Shown: positions 1-5,217 of the stretch, one piece after another
Layout: every line of letters begins with the position of its first letter
How positions within the stretch are numbered: the first letter of the stretch is position 1
Assembly: GCA_010365205.1 (NCBI GenBank)
Contig: JAAFGU010000158.1
Coordinates: 1 to 6,065 of the forward strand
DNA length: 6,065 bases
Direction of reading: 5' to 3'
Origin: Aromatoleum sp.
Lineage (GTDB): Bacteria; Pseudomonadota; Gammaproteobacteria; Burkholderiales; Casimicrobiaceae
Notes under the pieces: model-generated
What the model saw: only the letters and a program-made list of their open reading frames with translations
What the model was told of the DNA's origin: nothing
Database searches by the model: none
Program-made: the position numbers and the translations under genes

Positions 1-118
1 CGACCGCAGGCTCCGCGGCGAACAGCGGCGCCGGCAGCGTGTCGGCGCCGGGCGGCGCGCGCAACCGCCACGTCGGCATCAAGCCCAGTTCCAGCAGCAA
101 GTCGTCGCGCGTCGGCAT
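1..118 (-). CDS. Probable family-4 uracil-DNA glycosylase, N-terminal part only (runs off the window)
   Basis: Read on the minus strand from the ATG at 118, this gives 39 residues beginning MPTRDDLLLELGLMPTWRLR before the window ends. The pattern of a short helix, 'ELGL', then 'W-x-L-R' is what I know from the start of Fe-S (family 4) uracil-DNA glycosylases in betaproteobacteria, where this gene commonly follows rimI. Such enzymes excise uracil from DNA in base-excision repair. The Fe-S cysteines and catalytic motifs lie outside the window, so identity rests on the N-terminus and position. An in-frame GTG at 136 overlaps the rimI stop codon (GTGA) and would add six residues. I prefer the ATG because it matches the usual length, but neither has a strong Shine-Dalgarno. 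The overlap or 14-bp spacing implies translational coupling in one operon with rimI and tsaB. Confidence 0.6.
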   Translation of the reverse strand, partial: MPTRDDLLLELGLMPTWRLRAPPGADTLPAPLFAAEPAV

Positions 119-132
119 CGTCCGGCTCGTTG

Positions 133-642
133 TCACGGTCCCACCGGCAGCGGCGAAGACTGCAGTGGCCGCCGCATCACCAGCGCATCCTCGCGTGGCG
201 CGTCGGCGTCGGGCCCGGGATAGTAGGCGCGTCGTCGCGCGACGAGGGCGAAGCCCTCGGCTTCGTACAGCGCGATCGCCGCCGCATTGGACACACGGAC
301 GTCGAGAAACATCTGTTCCGCACCCAGCCATCGCGCATCGTCGATGAAAAGCCGCAGCAGCGCGCGGCCCAGGCCCTGCCGCCGGGCATCCGGCACGACC
401 GAAAGATTCAGCAACTGCGCCTCGCCGGGTGCCAGCATCAGCACGCCGTACGCGACGATCCGGCCTTCGCGCTCGCCGACGCGCGCGCAATTGCCGGCCG
501 CGAGCGCATCGCGAAAGTTGCCGGGACTCCACGGCGCAGCATGGATGTTGGCCTCGAGCGCGGCGACGTAGGCGAGGTCGCCCTCGCGCAATGGACGCCA
601 CTCCAGTGCCGGCGCCGGAATGAAGCTGCGCAGTGTCGCCAT
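133..642 (-). CDS. rimI: Ribosomal-protein-alanine N-acetyltransferase RimI
   Basis: This 169-residue GNAT-fold protein resembles RimI, which transfers acetyl from acetyl-CoA to the N-terminal alanine of ribosomal protein S18. The acetyl-CoA pyrophosphate loop is RRQGLG at about 87-92, preceded by the LLNLSVVPD strand (77-85). The segment VRVSNAAAIALYEAEGF (115-131) and the RRRAYYP stretch (136-142) match the C-terminal part of E. coli RimI closely; Tyr126 corresponds to its general-acid Tyr115. Where E. coli has Glu103 (LEVR), this protein has Asp114 (LDVR), a conservative but notable change. It is about 20 residues longer than E. coli RimI (148 aa), mostly at the N-terminus, so an internal start cannot be excluded. 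It begins 10 nt after the tsaB stop and has no clear Shine-Dalgarno, suggesting coupling to tsaB translation. The tsaB-rimI pairing is common in proteobacteria. Confidence 0.93.
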   Translation of the reverse strand: MATLRSFIPAPALEWRPLREGDLAYVAALEANIHAAPWSPGNFRDALAAGNCARVGEREGRIVAYGVLMLAPGEAQLLNLSVVPDARRQGLGRALLRLFIDDARWLGAEQMFLDVRVSNAAAIALYEAEGFALVARRRAYYPGPDADAPREDALVMRRPLQSSPLPVGP

Positions 643-652
643 TTTGCGCGCG

Positions 653-1345
653 TCAGAGCCGGGCGCCCGCGGCGCGCTCGGCGGCGGTCAGCGCGACGCG
701 GTGGCGGACATACAAGGGCAGGGCAGCAGCGGCGTCGACACCCTCGCCTGCCATCAGACGCGGCAGCGCCAGCTCGCCGATCGCCTGCGCGGTGGGCCGA
801 GCGGTCTCGTCGGTACTGGTCAGGCCCAGTTGCGCAGCCAGCGCCGGATACGCGGCGAAGCCATTGCCCGCGCCGACCCACACGCCGGTAAGCGCCAGTT
901 CGACTTGGGCGGGGGCCAGCACCGCCGGCGGATGCGTTTCCGTCCACGCCTGCGGTCCTCGCTCGTAGGCCGCGACGTAGATCTCCCGCATCCGCGCATC
1001 GAGGCAGGTGACCACGCGTGTGGGGCCCTGGGCGCGCCAGAGGGCGTGCGCGATCGCGGCCAGCGTCGGTACCGGCACGACCGGCCGGTCGATCCCCAGC
1101 GCCAGCCCCTGCGCGACGCCGCAAGCGATCCGGATGCCGGTAAATGATCCGGGTCCGGCACCGAATGCGATGCCGTCGAGCTCGGCCAGCGTCCAGCCGG
1201 CAGCGGCCAGCGCCGCTCGCACCATCGGCAGCAGCCGTTCCGAGTGCGTCTGTCCGGCGTGCTCGTCCCGAAGGTGCCAGTGGGAGCCGTAGCCGACGGC
1301 GACGCTGCACCATTCGGTCGAGGTGTCGAGGGCCAGGAGCTTCAT
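653..1345 (-). CDS. tsaB: tRNA t6A37 threonylcarbamoyltransferase complex subunit TsaB
   Basis: This 230-residue protein matches TsaB (YeaZ; 231 aa in E. coli) along its length. TsaB is the ASKHA-fold partner that dimerises with TsaD and, with TsaE and TsaC, makes N6-threonylcarbamoyladenosine at position 37 of ANN-decoding tRNAs in the cytoplasm. Visible signatures are the N-terminal MKLLALDTSTEWCSVAV (1-17), HSERLLPMV (34-42), the hallmark GAGPGSFTGIRI (62-73) followed by GVAQGLALG (76-84), and DARMREIYVAAY (116-127). The C-terminal LYVRHRVA (211-218) matches the family's 'P-x-Y-L/V-R' ending. The ATG at 1345 gives the family length. The purines upstream (GAG at about 1358-1360) are a poor, over-distant Shine-Dalgarno. 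It is the first gene of the minus-strand cluster tsaB-rimI-(udg) and is divergent from rlmD across 96 bp. Confidence 0.96.
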   Translation of the reverse strand: MKLLALDTSTEWCSVAVGYGSHWHLRDEHAGQTHSERLLPMVRAALAAAGWTLAELDGIAFGAGPGSFTGIRIACGVAQGLALGIDRPVVPVPTLAAIAHALWRAQGPTRVVTCLDARMREIYVAAYERGPQAWTETHPPAVLAPAQVELALTGVWVGAGNGFAAYPALAAQLGLTSTDETARPTAQAIGELALPRLMAGEGVDAAAALPLYVRHRVALTAAERAAGARL

Positions 1346-1351
1346 CGCCGC

Positions 1352-1357
1352 ATTTTA
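1352..1357 (-). promoter_or_regulatory. Possible -10 element just upstream of tsaB
   Basis: On the minus strand the hexamer TAAAAT (5 of 6 matches to TATAAT) ends only 6 nt before the tsaB ATG. No good TTGACA-like -35 sits 16-18 bp upstream. If used, transcription would start at or next to the start codon, giving a leaderless or nearly leaderless message. This is weak evidence from one hexamer. Confidence 0.22.
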
Positions 1358-1407
1358 CTCGACGCAGCGCGCGAATCGGCGGCGCAGGCCGCGCCGCGCC
1401 GGCGACG

Positions 1408-1413
1408 TACAAT
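1408..1413 (+). promoter_or_regulatory. Possible -10 element for rlmD
   Basis: TACAAT (5 of 6 matches to TATAAT) stands out in an otherwise very GC-rich divergent intergenic region, and places a start site about 20 nt before the GTG at 1442. No convincing -35 hexamer is visible upstream. Confidence 0.28.
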
Positions 1414-1441
1414 TATCGGTTCCCTCCAACCTCCCGCCATC

Positions 1442-2779
1442 GTGCCCGACATCGCCGCGCCTTCGTTTCCCGCTCCGCCCGTGCTCTCGATCCTGTCGCT
1501 CGACCAGGAAGGGCGCGGACTCGCGCGCGTCGACGGCAAGGCCGTCTTCGTCGAGGGCGCGCTCCCCGGCGAGGAGGTCACGTACAAAACGCTCAAACGC
1601 AAGCCGACGTACGAAATCGCCCGCGCAGAGACGATACGCTCGGCCAATCCCGCCCGCGTCGACCCGCGCTGCCCGCATTTCGGCGTCTGCGGCGGCTGCT
1701 CGCTGCAGCACTTCGACGCCGCCGCGCAGGTCGCCGCGAAGCAGCGCACGTTGGAGGACACGCTTTGGCACCTCGGGCGTGTGCGCGCGGCGCAGCTGCT
1801 GCCGGCGATCCACGGCCCGGCCTGGGGTTACCGGCATCGAGCGCGATTGTCGGTCCGGCACGTGGTGAAAAAGGGCGGGGTATTGGTCGGCTTTCACGAG
1901 AAGAAGTCGAGCTACGTCGCCGACATGACGTCGTGTGCGATCCTGCCGCCGAAGGTCTCGGCGATGCTGCCGCGGCTGCGCGAACTGGTCGGCTCGCTGA
2001 GCATCCGTGACCGGCTCCCGCAAATCGAACTGGCGGTCGGGGACGGCGCGAATCCCGTCCATGCACTGGTGCTGCGCATCCTCGCGCCGTTGGCGCCTGC
2101 CGATGAAATCGCGCTGCGGGAATTCGCCGACCGCCACGGCGTCCAGTTCTACCTGCAGGCGAGCGGACCCGAAACCGTGACCGTGTTCTATCCTCCCGCG
2201 CCGGCGCTGACTTACGCGCTGCCCGAATTCGATCTCGTGTTTCCGTACTCGCCGACCGAATTCACCCAGGTCAATCCTGCGATCAACCGGGTACTGGTAC
2301 GCCGCGTGATCGCCCTGCTCGATCCACAATCGGGCGAGCGGATCGCGGATTTTTTCTGCGGCATCGGCAATTTCACGCTTCCGCTCGCCCGCCGGGGCGC
2401 ATCGGTCATCGGCGTCGAGGGCGGCGCCGCGCTGGTCCGGCGCGCCGAAGAGAATGCGACTATCAACGGTCTTGCCGGGCGCGCGTCGTTTCGCCTGGCC
2501 AATCTGTTCGCGGCCACACCCGAATCCATCGAGGCGATGGGAGCGCTGGACAAGGTCCTCGTCGACCCGCCGCGCGAGGGCGCAATCGCGCTGGTCAAGG
2601 CGCTGCCCGGCGACGGGCCGCCACAGCGGATCGTCTACGTCTCGTGCAATCCCGCCACGCTCGCCCGCGATGCCGAAGTGCTCGTCCATGATCACGGCTA
2701 TACGCTGGCCGCGGCCGGCGTGGTCAACATGTTCCCGCACACGGCGCATGTGGAATCGATCGCGGTGTTCCGCCGCTGA
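1442..2779 (+). CDS. rlmD: 23S rRNA (uracil(1939)-C5)-methyltransferase RlmD
   Basis: This 445-residue protein matches RlmD/RumA (433 aa in E. coli), which uses S-adenosylmethionine to make m5U1939 in 23S rRNA. From the GTG: an N-terminal TRAM RNA-binding domain (about 14-65, with LDQEGRGLARVDGK); a [4Fe-4S] site at Cys77, Cys83, Cys86 (CPHFGVCGGC) and Cys165 (DMTSC); the SAM-binding loop DFFCGIGNFTLPLA (303-316); VDPPREG (374-380); the nucleophile in YVSCNPATLARD (Cys402); and the general base Glu438 in FPHTAHVESI. All catalytic and cluster residues are present, so it should be active. The frame stays open upstream to an ATG at 1244, but that region lies antisense to tsaB and has no TRAM similarity. 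GTG 1442 gives the family length; GTG 1481 is the alternative. Neither has a purine-rich Shine-Dalgarno. It converges on the yccA-like gene. Confidence 0.95.
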   Translation: MPDIAAPSFPAPPVLSILSLDQEGRGLARVDGKAVFVEGALPGEEVTYKTLKRKPTYEIARAETIRSANPARVDPRCPHFGVCGGCSLQHFDAAAQVAAKQRTLEDTLWHLGRVRAAQLLPAIHGPAWGYRHRARLSVRHVVKKGGVLVGFHEKKSSYVADMTSCAILPPKVSAMLPRLRELVGSLSIRDRLPQIELAVGDGANPVHALVLRILAPLAPADEIALREFADRHGVQFYLQASGPETVTVFYPPAPALTYALPEFDLVFPYSPTEFTQVNPAINRVLVRRVIALLDPQSGERIADFFCGIGNFTLPLARRGASVIGVEGGAALVRRAEENATINGLAGRASFRLANLFAATPESIEAMGALDKVLVDPPREGAIALVKALPGDGPPQRIVYVSCNPATLARDAEVLVHDHGYTLAAAGVVNMFPHTAHVESIAVFRR

Positions 2780-2828
2780 ACCGGCCGCACGCTCCGCGCG
2801 CGCGGGTGCTCCTGCCGGCGTGGACCAC

Positions 2829-2859
2829 AAAAAAAACGGGGCAACTCGCGTCGCCCCGT
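2829..2859 (-). terminator. Rho-independent terminator of the yccA-like gene
   Basis: Read on the minus strand, a perfect 7-bp stem (ACGGGGC at 2853-2859 pairing with GCCCCGT at 2836-2842, 10-nt loop) runs straight into eight T residues (A8 on the plus strand, 2829-2836). It begins about 20 nt beyond the stop codon of the 2881-3603 gene. The plus-strand side of the stem has no T-run, so it should terminate rlmD poorly if at all. Confidence 0.88.
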
Positions 2860-2880
2860 GTCAATGCTGTTGGTTCATTA

Positions 2881-3603
2881 CTAGTCACGCTGCCCCGAAA
2901 ATGCCAGAAGCAGATTCAGCAAGCTGATGAAAATATTGTACACGCTCAGGAACAGATTCAAAGTGGCCATCACGTAATTCGTCTCGCCGCCGCGGACGAT
3001 GTTGCTGACGTCGTACAACAGGTACATCGAGAAGATCAGCACGGCGACCGCCGAGATCGTCAGCGACACCGCCGGCACCTGGAAGAACAGGTTGGCGAGC
3101 GACGCGACGACCACCAGGATCATCCCGACGAACAGGAACTTGCCGAGGAACGAGAAGTCGCGCTTGGTCACCGTCGCGATCGTCGCCATCCCGAAGAAGA
3201 TCGCGGCCGTCATCCCGCCGGCGAGCGCGACCAGCTGGCCGCCGTTGCGGAAGCCCGCGGCGACGGTGAGGATCGGCGTCAGCATGGCGCCCGCAATGAA
3301 CGTGAAGACGAATAGCGCGAGCACGCCCCATGAACTGTTGCGCAGTGCGGTGACGACGAACAGCGACCCGATCATCACGCCGAACATCAGCAGAGGCGTC
3401 ATGATCGGCGCCGCCTTGAACAGCGCAATCATGTTGAATTGCATCCCGGCGAACGCGCCGGCGATCGTCGGCAGCATCGACAGTGCGAGCAACCAATACG
3501 TGTTGCGCAGCACGTTGTTGCGGTCGAGCACCTGCGTGTCGCCGGTGCGCGGCAGCGGGGATTGCGAGCCGGGGACCATCACAGGTTCGAGTTTGGCATC
3601 CAT
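2881..3603 (-). CDS. yccA: YccA/Bax inhibitor-1 (BI-1) family inner-membrane protein
   Basis: This 240-residue protein belongs to the UPF0005/BI-1 family and is closest to E. coli YccA (219 aa), a substrate and modulator of the membrane protease FtsH. A polar N-terminus (1-30) leads into VLRNTYWLLALSM (31-43), as in YccA. About seven hydrophobic segments follow (roughly 35-52, 66-86, 93-113, 122-143, 151-173, 178-198 and 211-235). The family signature is clear: KRDFSFLGKFLFVG (147-160), YDVSNIVRGGETNYV (197-211) and SVYNIFISLLNLL (220-232). Asp198 lies where BI-1 proteins carry acidic residues tied to pH-dependent ion leak. The ATG at 3603 follows GGAG (3609-3612) with a 5-nt gap. The gene stands alone, ends in a strong terminator and converges with rlmD. 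The exact physiological role is inferred from the family. Confidence 0.94.
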   Translation of the reverse strand: MDAKLEPVMVPGSQSPLPRTGDTQVLDRNNVLRNTYWLLALSMLPTIAGAFAGMQFNMIALFKAAPIMTPLLMFGVMIGSLFVVTALRNSSWGVLALFVFTFIAGAMLTPILTVAAGFRNGGQLVALAGGMTAAIFFGMATIATVTKRDFSFLGKFLFVGMILVVVASLANLFFQVPAVSLTISAVAVLIFSMYLLYDVSNIVRGGETNYVMATLNLFLSVYNIFISLLNLLLAFSGQRD

Positions 3604-3644
3604 GCGTTCTCCACCATCGGTCCGGGTGCGGACCGGTTCAAGCG

Positions 3645-3675
3645 ATTAGACTAACAGAAACGCGCAAGGTTTCAA
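3645..3675 (-). promoter_or_regulatory. Candidate sigma-70 promoter for the yccA-like gene
   Basis: On the minus strand TTGAAA (3670-3675) and TCTAAT (3645-3650) each match the -35 and -10 consensus at 5 of 6 positions. The 19-bp spacer is longer than the usual 17. The -10 lies about 40 bp before the ATG at 3603, a plausible leader length. No other pair in this intergenic region is better. Confidence 0.35.
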
Positions 3676-3808
3676 TGGCGTAAGACCGCAATGCGGGACG
3701 ATCTTGCGTGCTAACATGCGGCCGCCGCCCGGACAAATCAAGCCCCCTGGCGGCCGTTCCGGCCGTGTCCCGTGCCGGCCGTTCCGCCGACGGGGCCCGG
3801 CGAGCATC

Positions 3809-3898
3809 GGATGGGTGGCCGAGCGGTTGAAGGCACCGGTCTTGAAAACCGGCAAGGGCGCAAGTCCTTCGTGGGTTCGAATCCCACTCCATCCGCCA
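3809..3898 (+). tRNA. tRNA-Ser, anticodon UGA
   Basis: The 90-nt gene folds as a class II tRNA. The acceptor stem GGATGGG (3809-3815) pairs with TCCATCC (3888-3894), with one G-U pair. The anticodon stem CCGGT/ACCGG (3836-3840, 3848-3852) encloses CTTGAAA with TGA at 3843-3845. A long variable arm spans about 3853-3870, as in serine tRNAs. The T arm is GTGGG-TTCGAAT-CCCAC (3871-3887). The discriminator is G3895 and CCA (3896-3898) is encoded. It should decode UCA and, with wobble-base modification, other UCN codons. It is a single tRNA gene with no neighbouring tRNA. Serine tRNA 3' ends are frequent integration sites, and base composition changes just beyond this one. Confidence 0.97.
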
Positions 3899-4120
3899 AT
3901 ACCACTTCCCGCAAAGGCCCGCAGGTTCCTGTTACCGGCCGAATGTCATAGAGGAAAAGAGAAGCGGTCGTCCAATCTTTGAAATAACCAGCGCGACTTT
4001 AGCTCGCGGTGTCTAACGACCGACAAGAGCAAGGCTGCCCGTCCTGATGAGGGACCGGCTATCGACTGTTCTCCCAGGCGTCGGCGATTGATATCGAAAT
4101 CCGCCAGGATATCCAACCAT
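3899..4120. other. Gene-free stretch after tRNA-Ser
   Basis: I see no convincing gene here; reading frames across it lack recognisable motifs and ribosome-binding sites. It holds a near-tandem repeat of CCCGCA (about 3908-3923) just after the tRNA and a small inverted repeat CGCGA/TCGCG (3992-3996, 4004-4008). No T-tract terminator for the tRNA is visible. It is clearly less GC-rich than the rlmD region. Confidence 0.5.
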
Positions 4121-4459
4121 TCATGTTCCCGGCATTGGCACAATCTCCATAACCTCCACGGTAGCCCCAGGCATGGTGAGATGCGGGTTGTCACCAAAGA
4201 GGGCTGCTGCCGCTTCATACGATTCTGCTTGTACGATCGAGTAACCACCGATATCGTTTTTGATATCAGTTACCCCGCTTGCCGCGATCCGCTTTGTCTT
4301 TCCAGCAGGTCCACCATGGTCTGCAAAACTGGCCATATTTTTCTTCATCCACGCCTCCCACTCTCCCATGCTCTTCTTCCTTTCCTCCGCACTGGTACTC
4401 GCCATCATCTTTTGCATTTCCCCCATATCCATTCTGTACAGCGCCAAGAATTTTTTCAT
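4121..4459 (-). CDS. YCII-related (DGPF-type) small protein of unknown function
   Basis: This 112-residue protein resembles the YCII-related family, small ferredoxin-like alpha/beta proteins that form dimeric barrels. The substrate and reaction of this subgroup are unknown to me. It starts MKKFLALYRMDMGEMQKMMA, followed by a charged helix with SAEERKKSMGEWEAWMKK (23-40), the turn GGPAGKTKRI (49-58), then GYSIVQAESYEAAAALF (72-88), NPHLTMPGATVEVMEI (91-106) and the ending PMPGT. This order is typical of the subgroup. The start is set by a perfect AAGGAG (4467-4472) seven nt before the ATG. The frame continues upstream to an ATG at 4534, but those 25 extra residues lie outside the fold. The gene is alone, is near 50% G+C where its neighbours are well above 60%, and lies beyond a tRNA gene, so horizontal acquisition is likely. 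There is no signal peptide or membrane segment. Confidence 0.85.
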   Translation of the reverse strand: MKKFLALYRMDMGEMQKMMASTSAEERKKSMGEWEAWMKKNMASFADHGGPAGKTKRIAASGVTDIKNDIGGYSIVQAESYEAAAALFGDNPHLTMPGATVEVMEIVPMPGT

Positions 4460-4466
4460 GCGGTTT

Positions 4467-4472
4467 CTCCTT
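4467..4472 (-). promoter_or_regulatory. Strong ribosome-binding site of the YCII-domain gene
   Basis: AAGGAG on the minus strand is fully complementary to the anti-Shine-Dalgarno core and is separated from the ATG at 4459 by 7 nt. It decides the start against the upstream in-frame ATG at 4534. It is the best ribosome-binding site in the window. Confidence 0.85.
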
Positions 4473-4740
4473 AGTGAACTATTAACCGGCATTTCGCATG
4501 TCGGCCCCGGGAACATTTGAGTGACAGGATACAACGGCTAACCTGTTGAGACGCATGTCTCCACTCCCCTACGGAACCATGCTTAGACAGCGGATTTCAG
4601 TTTACGGCAAGTGTGTGCTGCTGGGTAATGGCGGGCCGAAGTCGACAGGCGCTCCGAGTCACAACGACCGGGTCGCAACAGCAGCTTGGGGGCACCTTTG
4701 GGGGCGACTATGGCATATTGGTACGCTGTAGCCCCTCAAT

Positions 4741-4800
4741 GTGAATGCCACCCCCCGCCAGATTCACGGTGAGTCATCAAGCAAACTTGAGCAGCCGTGA
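4741..4800. repeat. Overlapping inverted repeats forming a two-tier hairpin
   Basis: GTGAAT (4741-4746) pairs with ATTCAC (4762-4767). Overlapping that second arm, TCACGG (4764-4769) pairs with CCGTGA (4795-4800), and nested inside is a perfect TCAAG-CAAA-CTTGA hairpin (4777-4790). The two structures compete for 4764-4767 and so are mutually exclusive. There is no T-tract, so this is not an ordinary terminator. It could be a mobile-element end, an RNA structure or a protein-binding site. Confidence 0.5.
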
Positions 4801-4864
4801 TCACCGACCCCAGCGCAGTCGAAGGCGATCGAAGAACCTCGGAATCAATTCCCTAAACGTCGAC

Positions 4865-4922
4865 GGGCCGCTCTGGCCCTTGTGATCAGCGATCAGCAGA
4901 ACTGCTTATTCCGTTGATCGCT
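4865..4922. repeat. Two adjacent inverted repeats with an embedded tandem GATCAGC
   Basis: GGGCC-GCTCT-GGCCC (4865-4879) is a perfect 5-bp hairpin. It is followed by AGCGATCA (4888-4895) pairing with TGATCGCT (4915-4922) across 19 nt; the outer GTG/CAC flanks can extend the stem past a bulge. GATCAGC is tandemly duplicated at 4884-4897, and the loop contains GCAGAACTGC, itself self-complementary. No downstream T-run is present. Confidence 0.5.
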
Positions 4923-5111
4923 CACGGCGAAAGGTGCCGTTGCCGCCATCGCCCCGTTTCAGCTCGCGAACTCGGGGCGGGCGAGGACCATGAAGACGCC
5001 CACGGGGCGAACGGGCGGCCGGGGATTCTGCCCTCGGCGCGGGTGCGGAATCGACAATTTCGGCACGCCCCCGGGGACTGTCCGGGCCTGGTCAGCCGCG
5101 CACAATTTTGC

Positions 5112-5161
5112 GCCACCGCAAGAAGCGGCTTCAAAGGACATGCAATACTGGCCACCGCAAG
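5112..5161 (+). repeat. Direct repeat of GCCACCGCAAG
   Basis: The 11-mer GCCACCGCAAG occurs at 5112-5122 and 5151-5161. Each copy is followed shortly by a GGCTTC-containing palindromic piece (GAAGCGGCTTC at 5122-5132; CAGGCTTCAGCCTG at 5168-5181). The 39-bp spacing suggests a duplicated, diverged unit rather than coding sequence. Confidence 0.5.
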
Positions 5162-5167
5162 CTGAGG

Positions 5168-5181
5168 CAGGCTTCAGCCTG
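5168..5181. repeat. REP-like palindrome CAGGCTTCAGCCTG
   Basis: The perfect palindrome CAGGCT-TC-AGCCTG has the GGCTTCAGCC core common in extragenic REP-type elements of beta- and gammaproteobacteria. It sits immediately before an in-frame ATG at 5182 and within 40 bp of the likely prenyltransferase start. Only one full copy is in the window, so membership of a dispersed family is an inference. Confidence 0.35.
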
Positions 5182-5217
5182 ATGCATGCCCATCGGTCCC
5201 GAGATCCGGTAACCCAA

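Larger units (their letters stand above)
4473..5217. other. Long gene-free region with many inverted repeats
   Basis: No stretch here gives a protein I recognise on either strand. Composition shifts from intermediate G+C (4473-4920) back to high G+C (about 4960-5100). It contains GAGAC/GTCTC (4548-4561) and a dense group of hairpins at 4741-4922, described separately. A REP-like palindrome lies at 5168-5181, with an 11-nt direct repeat just before it. From 4918 the frame of the downstream prenyltransferase is open, but the sequence near 5101-5160 loses the G/C third-position bias of real genes here. A short minus-strand frame (about 4801-4902, ending PRFFDRLRLRWGR) could be a gene relic or chance. 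Confidence 0.5.

Noticed and set aside
438..1412. 324-codon minus-strand frame across tsaB and rimI
   Set aside because: It is in a different frame from two well-recognised genes on the same strand, Arg-rich and without motifs.
1244..1441. Upstream extension of rlmD to the ATG at 1244
   Set aside because: It would overlap the tsaB 5' end on the opposite strand and add 66 residues ahead of the TRAM domain that family members lack.
1355..2830. 491-codon open frame on the minus strand opposite rlmD
   Set aside because: It is antisense to a gene with all catalytic residues intact. Its product is Arg/Asp/His-rich low-complexity sequence, typical of shadows in high-GC DNA.
3638..3892. Minus-strand frame starting MEWDSNPR and plus-strand frame containing GWVAERLKAPVLKTG
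   Set aside because: Both are the usual spurious translations of a serine tRNA gene, which folds perfectly at 3809-3898.
4014..4020. GTCTAAC resembling an integron attC core site
   Set aside because: No matching GTTRRRY partner or attC-like stem occurs within the usual distance, and no integron integrase or cassette is present.
4090..4267. Four GATATC palindromes close together
   Set aside because: They are short self-complementary hexamers, partly inside coding sequence, with no regular spacing or flanking conservation.
4460..4534. 25-residue N-terminal extension of the YCII-domain protein
   Set aside because: The internal ATG at 4459 has a perfect AAGGAG and begins the family fold exactly.
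4546..4731. 61-codon plus-strand frame
   Set aside because: It has no ribosome-binding site, no recognisable motif and no codon bias. It is most likely chance.
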